19,356 bases of DNA. Source: DASUFH01 sp036274645 (GTDB taxonomy: Bacteria > Acidobacteriota > Terriglobia > 20CM-2-55-15). The translations under genes were made by a program, and so were the position numbers. Every line of letters starts with the position of its first letter. Position 1 is the stretch's first letter. The stretch is from assembly GCA_036274645.1 (NCBI GenBank), contig DASUFH010000150.1:1-19356 (forward strand). The letters run 5' to 3'. Shown piece by piece: positions 1 to 6,393 of this stretch. The notes under the pieces are model-generated. The model did not search any database, was not told the origin of the DNA, and was given only the letters and a program-made list of their open reading frames with translations.

Positions 1-150
1 TCGTATCCGGCGGTCTCTCGATCCATTTCACCGAGTCGGCCCGAATCCTTGCTGAAGAGCCGGATGCTGGGAAATCCGCTTGTCCGGTTCTGGGAGGGGC
101 AGGGCGGCAATCAGTACGAAAGCACCCTGCCTACTCGACCATTTGGAAGG
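1..150 (+). other. Edge region with two hairpins, possible group II intron fragment
   Basis: No convincing gene is seen here. Two inverted repeats are visible: CCGGA/TCCGG at 60-64 and 83-87, and GGCAGGG/CCCTGCC at 98-104 and 125-131. The order of the pieces (GAGCCGGATG, a short loop, GTCCGGTTC, then a G-rich arm and a matching C-rich arm) resembles RNA segments found beside reverse-transcriptase ORFs of bacterial group II introns. That resemblance is from memory. No reverse transcriptase is present, so this would be at most an intron edge or relic cut by the window border. Confidence 0.2.
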
Positions 151-154
151 CTCT

Positions 155-395
155 AGCGCTGGCGTATTCCCCGCCTTGGATGAAGGCGGGGTGGCCGCGC
201 CATGAAAAAAGTGGTCCCGTTCCTTTAATGGGCGCGGACGGGGCGGTTCGATAAACATCCGAATGAGACTTCCGCAAATACGACAGAATCTATAAGGTCG
301 TTCCACGAACCGCCCCGTCTGCGGCCGTTATGGAGGCAGGCATTTTCTTTATGGCCGCAGCCTTCCCCGCCTTTACCAAGGCGGGGAATCCGCGC
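155..395. repeat. Long imperfect palindromic element (REPIN/MITE-like)
   Basis: The left arm (about 155-250) and the right arm (about 306-395) are imperfect reverse complements of each other over roughly 90 bases. Each arm ends outward in a smaller hairpin built from CCCCGCCTT and AAGGCGGGG (169-190 and 364-387). Towards the centre the arms contain GACGGGGCGGTTCG (237-250) and its complement (306-319). The centre of about 55 bases is unrelated to either arm. No open reading frame of its own is convincing. Nested hairpins at both ends of a palindrome are the architecture of REPIN elements mobilised in trans by REP-associated tyrosine transposases (RAYT). The assignment is by architecture only, and no transposase gene lies nearby. 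Confidence 0.6.
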
Positions 396-500
396 TTCAA
401 TAACGTTACTCACACTTCGTGTACGTCAATCCACTGAGACGAAGCGGCAGATTCGAGACGTAAACCTGAAATTCATTGGCCCAAGCTGTCGGCAAAAGTC

Positions 501-545
501 CAAACTCCAGTGGGCGGTCATAGACCGCCCCTACAAAGAGGGGGG
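501..545. repeat. REP-like palindrome, family 1, single copy
   Basis: A perfect palindrome with the core GGGCGGTC-ATA-GACCGCCC occupies about 512-531. The same core recurs at about 4285-4395, 10561-10656 and 12541-12683, always between genes. Here only one half of the usual pair is present. It lies about 35-80 bases downstream of the stop codon of the MFS gene (which ends at 580 on the minus strand), where the transcript could fold into a strong stem-loop. It has no T-rich tail typical of an intrinsic terminator. Confidence 0.7.
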
Positions 546-579
546 CGAATGCGGCCAATTGTTCGTCTGAAGAAGAGGC

Positions 580-1827
580 CTATTCGCTGACGATCGGCTT
601 GTAATCGGTCTGGTCGGCCTTCTCGAAAACTGCGCTGGCCGGATTGAAGAAATAATTAAGGAGCACTCCCACGAAGAGCAGCGCGGCGAATAACGTGGCG
701 AGACCGAAGCCGTAAATCGGACCACCCATGGCGTCGCTGACCGCTCCCATGGCCAGTGGCGCGAGCACGGCAGAAACGCAGGTATAGAACAGAATCGCGC
801 CGGAGGCGGCGCCGTGTTCCGATTTCGGGACGCAGCTGATTCCCTTTGAATTGAGCGTGGGATAGATCACCGACATGAACAGGCCGGACAGGGGCAGGGC
901 AAACACGGCCCATCCAATGCCACCGGCCACGGTCGCCAAAAAACAGGCCAGGATTCCGCCGCTGCACAGGACCAGAAAGCTGGTCCACGAGAGCCGGCCC
1001 AGCAGCCAGGCGCCGAGAAACCGTCCGGCGGCGCGAAGCACAAAGAACACGGCGACGCTGTTGACCGCGATCCACTTCCCGGATCCGGCGTATCCCTCCA
1101 GAAGCGTAGGCGCCCACACATAGACGCCGGCTTCAACGGCGACATAGAGAAACACGCCCAGCGAGAACAGCAGGACGAAACGATTCTTCATCACCGCGGC
1201 GACGGCGTGGAAGTCCATCTGCTCCGCCGCCGCCGCCTTTCCGGGATAACGAATCGCGAGCGCGGTTACCAGCAGCAGCACGCAAATGCTTCCCGCGATC
1301 ACGTACAGCCATTGCCAGGGCACACCGCTCGTCAACAGCTGCGTCAGAAGCAGCGGGCCCACGACGGAGCCGACGCCGAAAAATCCTTCCACCGTATTCA
1401 TGACCGTCGTATGTTCCGCCGTCGAACGCGTGATGTCGCCAATCAGCGCGAGCGCGCCCGTCTTGAACACCCCGATCGCAATGCCGGAGAGCGCCATCAG
1501 CGCGCAGAACAACGCAAACGAAGAGGTCGCGAGGAAGAGGTACGACGTGGCGGCGAAAAGCGCAAGTCCGCCGACAATCGTGGATTTTCGTCCATACAGG
1601 TCCGCGAGATGTCCCAGCAGGAAGCCGGCCAGCGCAATGCCCGCCATCGTCGCATAGTGGAATGACCCCGCCGCGGTCAGGCTCAACTGAAAGGTCTTGA
1701 TGAGCTCCGGAATGATGAGGCCGACCGAGTCCGTCGTCATCGCAAACATCGCGAACATGACGTACGTGAGGCCCTTGATGGCGGCGATGTTCGAACGGCT
1801 GCTGCGGGCCATAGCGGGTTGCGTCAT
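580..1827 (-). CDS. MFS sugar transporter (fucose-permease-like)
   Basis: 415-residue major facilitator superfamily transporter, predicted to sit in the inner membrane with about 12 hydrophobic helices. The loop between helices 2 and 3 carries the MFS signature GHLADLYGRK (residues 72-81), and the C-terminal half has a YPTLNSKG stretch of the kind seen in FucP-like sugar permeases. The ATG overlaps the stop of the upstream phosphorylase gene as ATGA (1824-1827), so the two are probably translationally coupled. As the last gene of a kinase-phosphorylase-transporter operon it most likely imports the disaccharide or glucoside that the phosphorylase splits. The substrate cannot be read from the sequence. 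A REP-like palindrome follows the stop. Confidence 0.85.
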   Translation of the reverse strand: MTQPAMARSSRSNIAAIKGLTYVMFAMFAMTTDSVGLIIPELIKTFQLSLTAAGSFHYATMAGIALAGFLLGHLADLYGRKSTIVGGLALFAATSYLFLATSSFALFCALMALSGIAIGVFKTGALALIGDITRSTAEHTTVMNTVEGFFGVGSVVGPLLLTQLLTSGVPWQWLYVIAGSICVLLLVTALAIRYPGKAAAAEQMDFHAVAAVMKNRFVLLFSLGVFLYVAVEAGVYVWAPTLLEGYAGSGKWIAVNSVAVFFVLRAAGRFLGAWLLGRLSWTSFLVLCSGGILACFLATVAGGIGWAVFALPLSGLFMSVIYPTLNSKGISCVPKSEHGAASGAILFYTCVSAVLAPLAMGAVSDAMGGPIYGFGLATLFAALLFVGVLLNYFFNPASAVFEKADQTDYKPIVSE

Positions 1828-3329
1828 TGGACATTCTCCCCGGCGGTGTCGAGCGTTATCCGCCTCGTCCCGCCATCCATCGTGATTTCAACCGCGCCGG
1901 CCGGCGCCGTCAGATCGACATCCAGCCGGGCCCGATGACTCCCGTTGCGCCACTCCATCGCAATGGTGTGATTGGTCGCGGCGCCGGAGTCGCCTGGAAG
2001 ATGAAATTCGCCCGCGAACGCAGGGTGCGTGTTGCGCAGGCGGATCAACTCGAAAAGGCGGGCCACGATCGGACGCTTGATGTCGAGGCCGATTTCCTCT
2101 CCGGTGTAATAGTGACGGTTGATGTCGCGCCCGACGCTCGTCCGCCCAAGCAACTCCATGTCGTTGCGGCCGGCCAGGAGCCCGACGTAGTAGACCTGCG
2201 GCACACCCGGCGCAAAGAACTGCAGCGCGCGCGCGATGAGGTAGTCCCTGTCGCGCCGGCCCAGCGCGTCATAGAACGTGCAGTTCACCTGCGACACATC
2301 CAGATTCTGCGCGGCGGCGCCGCTGGCCTGGCGGCTTTCGCCGTTGCTCCGCTCGTGGATCGTTTCGACGAGGCGGGCTATTTCATCCGATGTCATCAGG
2401 CCGGGCCGCACGCCATCGTCTTTGCGTGCCGGACCGGCATCGGCGGCGCCGATGCCGTCGTGCGTATCGAGTACCGTAACGGCGTTGCGCGGACTGATCG
2501 CGAGCCAACGCTTCAGGGGACCGGCGTCCTGGGTGTACAGCGCGTGCAGCACCAGCGGCGGGAGCGCGAAGTCGTAAACCCAGTCCACCTGACGCGCGAG
2601 CTGGATCTGGTCGTCATGGTGGCCGTGCATCTCCACGAGCGCTTCGATTCCCCGCGCGTGGGCCTGGGCGGTCAGGTCGGCAATGAACTCGAACGTTTCG
2701 GGGATCATGAAGCAGGTCGTACCGGCCTTTTTGATCGCGAATCCTGCGGCGTCGAGCCGGATCACGCGGACGCCCGCTTCGGCGAACTGATTCAGGATCT
2801 GCTCCAGATAGGTTTTACCCGCGGTTGACCGCACATCGATGTCGATCTGCTCCGATGTGAAGCTGGTCCACAGCAGACGTTCACTCCCGTCTTCCAGCGG
2901 CACGGACGTGAACGGAAGGCTTGGCCGGATGCGATAGATCTGGAGCAGATCGGCCTCCGTCGCGCCGTTCGGGAACACCCGGTCATAGGTGAGAAAGAGG
3001 TCCGCGTAAGCTGAGGCGGCCCCCTTTTTGCGGAAATCTTCGAATCGCGGCGACCGGCTGGAAACGTGATTGACGATCAAGTCGGCCATCAGGTCTTTAC
3101 CCGCGGCCAAAGCGCGCACGTCTTCCCAGGAGCCCAATCGCGGGTCAGGCCGCGTATGGTCGATCGGATCGAATCCCGCGTCGGCGCCGTCGATCGGCCA
3201 GAAGAAGGGAAGCAGGTGCATGCCGCCAAACAGTCCGTCGAAGGGGCCATCAAACAGGGTCTTCAACTGACGAAAACCGCCTCCGGACAGGCGGTCGACG
3301 TAGGTGATGAGCTGGACTTCGTTTTTCAT
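1824..3329 (-). CDS. GH13_18 disaccharide phosphorylase (sucrose phosphorylase-like)
   Basis: 501-residue cytoplasmic enzyme that aligns from memory over nearly its full length with Bifidobacterium sucrose phosphorylase (MKNxVQLITYxDRL at the start). Family enzymes convert an alpha-glucoside plus phosphate into alpha-glucose-1-phosphate and a free acceptor. Catalytic residues are present: nucleophile Asp193 (RLDAAG), acid/base Glu233 (LVEMHG) and Asp291 (LDTHDG). The start at 3329 is chosen because it matches the family N terminus and overlaps the kinase stop as ATGA; the frame stays open upstream to 3620 only as kinase antisense reading. Two acceptor-site positions differ from the classical enzyme: Ile134 where Bifidobacterium has Pro134, and Ser346 where it has Tyr344. 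The sucrose label is therefore tentative; sucrose-6'-phosphate, glucosylglycerol or glucosylglycerate phosphorylase are alternatives within the subfamily. Confidence 0.88.
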   Translation of the reverse strand: MKNEVQLITYVDRLSGGGFRQLKTLFDGPFDGLFGGMHLLPFFWPIDGADAGFDPIDHTRPDPRLGSWEDVRALAAGKDLMADLIVNHVSSRSPRFEDFRKKGAASAYADLFLTYDRVFPNGATEADLLQIYRIRPSLPFTSVPLEDGSERLLWTSFTSEQIDIDVRSTAGKTYLEQILNQFAEAGVRVIRLDAAGFAIKKAGTTCFMIPETFEFIADLTAQAHARGIEALVEMHGHHDDQIQLARQVDWVYDFALPPLVLHALYTQDAGPLKRWLAISPRNAVTVLDTHDGIGAADAGPARKDDGVRPGLMTSDEIARLVETIHERSNGESRQASGAAAQNLDVSQVNCTFYDALGRRDRDYLIARALQFFAPGVPQVYYVGLLAGRNDMELLGRTSVGRDINRHYYTGEEIGLDIKRPIVARLFELIRLRNTHPAFAGEFHLPGDSGAATNHTIAMEWRNGSHRARLDVDLTAPAGAVEITMDGGTRRITLDTAGENVQ

Positions 3330-4240
3330 GAGAGCTGTACCAGTTCGTCCATCGTCCAGTCGGGGATCGCGCCGTCCCGGCTCGCTACCAGCGCGCCGAC
3401 ACGATTGGCGAACGCGGCAATTTCGCTGGCGGGCCACTTCGAACTGAGACCGTGCATGAACGCGGCGCCAAACGCGTCGCCGGCCCCTACGGGATCGACC
3501 GCGTCGATGGCAAAACCCTCCGCCTCGATGTATTGGCCGTGCGCCAGCAGCGCGCATCCACGGGAGCCGCGGGTCACCGCTACCGCATGCCAGCCGTAGC
3601 GACGGACTCCCTCGCGACAAAACGCCTCGAGCGATGAGGGCAGCCCTGTGAATCCATGGACTCGTTCGAGTTCTTCCTCATTGAGCTTCACGACGTTGGC
3701 GCGCTCAAGCAGCGCGTTTACCAGATCGGGGGAGTCAAAGCCCGGACGGAGATTCAGATCGTAGAACCGAACGGTCGTGGCCAGCGCGTCCAGAAGCCGT
3801 TCGAGGACCGCCCTACCCTGGGGCGTCGCGGCAAAGAGCGTTCCGTAGTAAAGCCATGCCGGCATGCCGGCCCGGAGTTGCGCGATGTCGCCCTCGGCCA
3901 GGCCGATCGCGTCATAGGCCGCCGGTCGATGGATCTTGAAGGTTGCCCGTTCTCCGATGAGTTCGACAGAGGCGGTTCCAGTCGGGAGCGCGCTCGACGT
4001 CTGAAGGAATCTGGTGTCCAGCTGAAGAGCGGCAATCTGCTCCAGCGCCTTCCGGCCAGGGTCGTCCGAGCCAACGGCGCTGAGCAGGCAGACCGGATGG
4101 CCAAGCCTCCGGGCGTGAACGCCGAAGTTCAGCGGAGCGCCTCCGAGGCGCATCGCGTGCGGAAAGATGTCCCACAACACCTCGCCAAGCACGACGACAT
4201 GTAAAGACAACTCTTCCCCGGATGGACGATCAGGTTTCAC
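3326..4240 (-). CDS. PfkB-family carbohydrate kinase, fructokinase-like
   Basis: 304-residue ribokinase/PfkB-fold sugar kinase using ATP. The N terminus has GEVLWDIFP (19-27) and GGAPLNFGVH (33-42), typical of fructokinases. The middle has the DLNLRP strand (161-166), and the C-terminal signature DPVGAGDAF (249-257) contains the likely catalytic base Asp255. It is the first gene of the operon and overlaps the next by ATGA (3326-3329). With a sucrose-type phosphorylase downstream, phosphorylation of the released fructose is the natural role. If the phosphorylase uses another glucoside, the kinase substrate would change too. The start used here is a GTG at 4240 without a clear ribosome-binding site; an in-frame TTG at 4210 is an alternative that would remove ten poorly conserved residues. 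Confidence 0.85.
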   Translation of the reverse strand: MKPDRPSGEELSLHVVVLGEVLWDIFPHAMRLGGAPLNFGVHARRLGHPVCLLSAVGSDDPGRKALEQIAALQLDTRFLQTSSALPTGTASVELIGERATFKIHRPAAYDAIGLAEGDIAQLRAGMPAWLYYGTLFAATPQGRAVLERLLDALATTVRFYDLNLRPGFDSPDLVNALLERANVVKLNEEELERVHGFTGLPSSLEAFCREGVRRYGWHAVAVTRGSRGCALLAHGQYIEAEGFAIDAVDPVGAGDAFGAAFMHGLSSKWPASEIAAFANRVGALVASRDGAIPDWTMDELVQLS

Positions 4241-4284
4241 GGGAACGCTACTATCAGCGTTCAGGAAACAGCTGTCAATCTGGA

Positions 4285-4395
4285 AATGCAGGGGCGGTCT
4301 ATGACCGTCCGCCGTTTCAGGGATCCACTCCGAAACGTCGGGCGGTCATAGACCGCCCCTACAGCAGATCGGGGCTCAAAATGTTCCGTTGGGGC
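4285..4395. repeat. REPIN-like pair, family 1
   Basis: Two copies of the GGGCGGTC-TAT-GACCGCCC palindrome stand in opposite orientation around 4292-4314 and 4341-4360, with GTTTC...GAAAC complementarity between them. The left copy has one substitution (GACCGTCC). The right flank, including AGCAGA and GGGGCTCAA...ATG-TTCC, is shared with the copy at 12630-12683, so the mobile unit is longer than the palindrome itself. It lies in the divergent intergenic region between the kinase gene and the hydrolase group, just upstream of the kinase start. Confidence 0.75.
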
Positions 4396-4479
4396 GCGAA
4401 GAGCCGGGCGTCACTTTTGGGATGAACCACGCGCCCATCTTTTCTGCTTCGCCCGGGGCAATAACGCCGAGCATCCTTC

Positions 4480-4508
4480 TTGACATCTCTCCGGAGCGCG
4501 GGTAGATT
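4480..4508 (+). promoter_or_regulatory. Sigma70-type promoter
   Basis: TTGACA at 4480-4485 and TAGATT at 4503-4508 are separated by exactly 17 bases, giving a perfect -35 box and a good -10 box. Transcription would start near 4515 in the plus direction. The first intact gene downstream is the ceramidase-like gene at 4821, leaving an untranslated leader of about 300 bases that contains the SGNH-hydrolase remnant. The promoter may originally have driven that lost gene. It may now drive the group of secreted hydrolases. Confidence 0.55.
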
Positions 4509-4566
4509 GCCCCGGCGCCACGAAAACACGACAGCTTTTCGTAATCTGTCAATACAGGTTAAATGA

Positions 4567-4668
4567 GGATCGTCGCTACCTTTGACCCGGGTGAATCACA
4601 TCCATCCCAACGACGCGGGCAATCAGGCGATGGCCGACGCGTTCGATCCGGGGTTGTTCAGGACGTAG
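4567..4668 (+). pseudogene. Remnant: C-terminal end of an SGNH/GDSL hydrolase
   Basis: Between an in-frame TGA (4564) and a TAG (4666-4668) the frame reads ...VNHIHPNDAGNQAMADAF, ending in DPGLFRT. The HPNDAGxQAMADA pattern is the last conserved block of SGNH hydrolases, where the histidine belongs to the catalytic triad. The rest of the enzyme (block I GDS, and blocks with Gly and Asn) is missing upstream, so this is the tail of a deleted gene. It sits between a strong promoter and the ceramidase-like gene, suggesting that the hydrolase group once had another member. Confidence 0.5.
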
Positions 4669-4686
4669 AAGATTTATGGAGGCCTC

Positions 4687-4824
4687 ATGAAGCTCATGCC
4701 CGATCCTTCCAACATCACCCTGATGCCCCGCGCGGCCGGCGCCGCGTCGGTTTCGAGCTTCGTCGAAGTTCCCGGAGACCGAGCGGAAGAGCCAACCGGG
4801 AATAAGGAGGACCGCAGGAAATGA
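4687..4824 (+). CDS. Doubtful small ORF overlapping the next start
   Basis: A 45-codon frame starts MKLMPDPSN at 4687 and stops with TGA at 4822-4824, sharing an ATGA overlap with the downstream start at 4821. It has no recognisable domain, no signal peptide and no obvious ribosome-binding site. It may be a coupling leader, the tail of another lost gene, or chance. The AGGAGG at 4805-4810, inside this frame, serves the downstream gene. Confidence 0.15.
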   Translation: MKLMPDPSNITLMPRAAGAASVSSFVEVPGDRAEEPTGNKEDRRK

Positions 4825-6161
4825 AAACATTCTTGATCGCCGCGCTGGCGGTATTCACGGTGGGACTTCCCGAGCAGGCGCTGGCCCAGAGCGCGCTTCG
4901 CGCCGGCGCCGCCAAAGTCGATGTGACGCCGGCGGAGAACGAGCTGCCGCGCAACTACGAGGGCATACTCGATCATCTTTATTCCCGCGCGATCGTGGTC
5001 GATAACGGAACGACGACGGCCGCGCTCATTTCGGTGGATGCCGGCGCCATCCCGGAGCAGATCTGGCAGAACGTGTCGCGCCAGGTCGAAACCGAACTCG
5101 GGATTCCCGCGAAAAACGTATTGATCACGGCCACGCACACGCACAGCGCGCCGCAGCAACAGGCTGGACGCTACGTCCCGAAGATCGTGGAGTCCGTCCG
5201 TCTGGCGAAACAGAAACTCGTTCCCGCGCGTGTGGGTTACGGCTCCGGTGTTTCGTACATCAACGTCAATCGGAACATCATCGATCCGGTCACGAAGAAA
5301 TGGTGGGAAGGTCCCAACTACGAAGGTCCGTCGGACAAGACCGTTGCCGTCATTAAATTCGAAACGCTGCAGGGCGAGCCCATCGCTGTCTACTACAACT
5401 ACGCAATGCACGCCGTCGCGGTCGGCCAGCTGGATCTCGTGAGCGCGGACGCGCCTGGAACGACGTCGAAGTACATTGAAGATTCCTTCGACGGCAAGAT
5501 CGTTGCCCTGTGGTCTTCCGGCGCCGCGGGTGACCAGAATCCGCTCTACTACCAGCAGACCTATGACCTGCGTGAGATCCGCATCAAGGAGTACGCGTCG
5601 CGCGGCATCGACATCAGCAACTCGATGCCGCCGGGTGGGCAGGGTCTCGACAAGAAGGATCCCGAAGTCATCAAGCTCATGAACCAGCAGAAGCAGATGA
5701 TCGTGTCGATGGGACAGTTTCTCGGCGAAGAAGTCATGCATGTCATGCGCGGCATGGAACGCATGGATTCGACGCTGCAGATCGACGCCAGGCAGAAGAC
5801 CGTGCAGTGCCCGGGCCGGGAGCGTACGGATTCCGGCCGCGCCGGGTCTCCCGGAACCTATCGGGAAGCGGGTCCGGTCGATATCCGGCTCGGACTCGTG
5901 CGCATCGGGGATATCGCGATCGGCGCGGTCAACGCCGAGGTGTTCAACCTGATTGCGCAGCGCTTGAAGAAGGAGTCGCCGTACGCGAGAACGATGATGG
6001 CGACGCTGACCAACGGATCCGCGCCGTCCGGGTACATCCCGAATGACGCGGCGTACGGCATGTACACGTTCGAGGTCGTTTCGTCACGACTGCAGCCGGG
6101 ATGCGCCGAGTCTGCGATCGTGAACGGCATCCTGGATCTGATGGCGGAATCACGCAAGTGA
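4821..6161 (+). CDS. Secreted neutral/alkaline ceramidase-like hydrolase
   Basis: 446-residue exported protein with a clear signal peptide (residues 1-22, cleavage after LALA near 22/23). The body matches the N-terminal domain of neutral/alkaline non-lysosomal ceramidases: RAGAAKVDVTPAE after the signal, THTHSAP at 105-111, NYAMHAV at 193-199 and SADAPG at 208-213. The histidines in the first two motifs are likely zinc ligands, by analogy with bacterial ceramidases. It is shorter than true ceramidases (about 650 residues) and lacks their C-terminal domain. Many such short homologues in Acidobacteria and Planctomycetes have unknown substrates. AGGAGG at 4805-4810 supports the start. It is the first gene of a secreted-hydrolase group. 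Confidence 0.8.
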   Translation: MKTFLIAALAVFTVGLPEQALAQSALRAGAAKVDVTPAENELPRNYEGILDHLYSRAIVVDNGTTTAALISVDAGAIPEQIWQNVSRQVETELGIPAKNVLITATHTHSAPQQQAGRYVPKIVESVRLAKQKLVPARVGYGSGVSYINVNRNIIDPVTKKWWEGPNYEGPSDKTVAVIKFETLQGEPIAVYYNYAMHAVAVGQLDLVSADAPGTTSKYIEDSFDGKIVALWSSGAAGDQNPLYYQQTYDLREIRIKEYASRGIDISNSMPPGGQGLDKKDPEVIKLMNQQKQMIVSMGQFLGEEVMHVMRGMERMDSTLQIDARQKTVQCPGRERTDSGRAGSPGTYREAGPVDIRLGLVRIGDIAIGAVNAEVFNLIAQRLKKESPYARTMMATLTNGSAPSGYIPNDAAYGMYTFEVVSSRLQPGCAESAIVNGILDLMAESRK

Positions 6162-6259
6162 AGGGCTCCCCGTCCCCGGGTTGTCCATTGTCCATTTACT
6201 GTTGTCGATTGTTACTTGTACCTCTTTCATTGTTCGTTCCGGAGCCGGCCAGCGAAAAA

Positions 6260-6368
6260 CGAAACTTCGGGGACGGACCGGGCAGACCCCTAATAATTCG
6301 CGAGGACATGTCGTAAATCTCTGAAGCGTTTCACGCGCGAATTATGGGGGGTCTGTCCCCGAATTTCG
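6260..6368. repeat. Palindromic repeat with GGGGACAGACCCC-type arms
   Basis: The left arm (6260-6302) and right arm (6336-6368) are reverse complements apart from an extra eight or so bases in the left arm (GGACCGGGC region). Both contain TTCGGGGAC and AGACCCC and end in TAATTCGCG towards the centre. GGGGACAGACCCC-type palindromes are a common signature of repeats mobilised by REP-associated transposases. It fills the gap between the ceramidase-like gene and the first tannase-family gene. It could fold in the transcript and attenuate downstream expression. Confidence 0.65.
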
Positions 6369-6393
6369 GGCAAGCAGGCAACAGGAGAAAAAC

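Noticed and set aside
1827..2828. Long plus-strand ORF of 333 codons opposite the phosphorylase gene
   Set aside because: It is antisense to a clearly identified GH13_18 gene, is Arg-rich with no domain, and reflects the open antisense frames common in high-GC DNA.
3330..3620. N-terminal extension of the phosphorylase frame
   Set aside because: The extension is antisense-free but overlaps the kinase coding region in another frame; the family N terminus begins at the ATG at 3329.
4674..5741. Minus-strand ORF of 355 codons
   Set aside because: It is antisense to the ceramidase-like gene, which has a signal peptide, motifs and a ribosome-binding site; the ORF has none.
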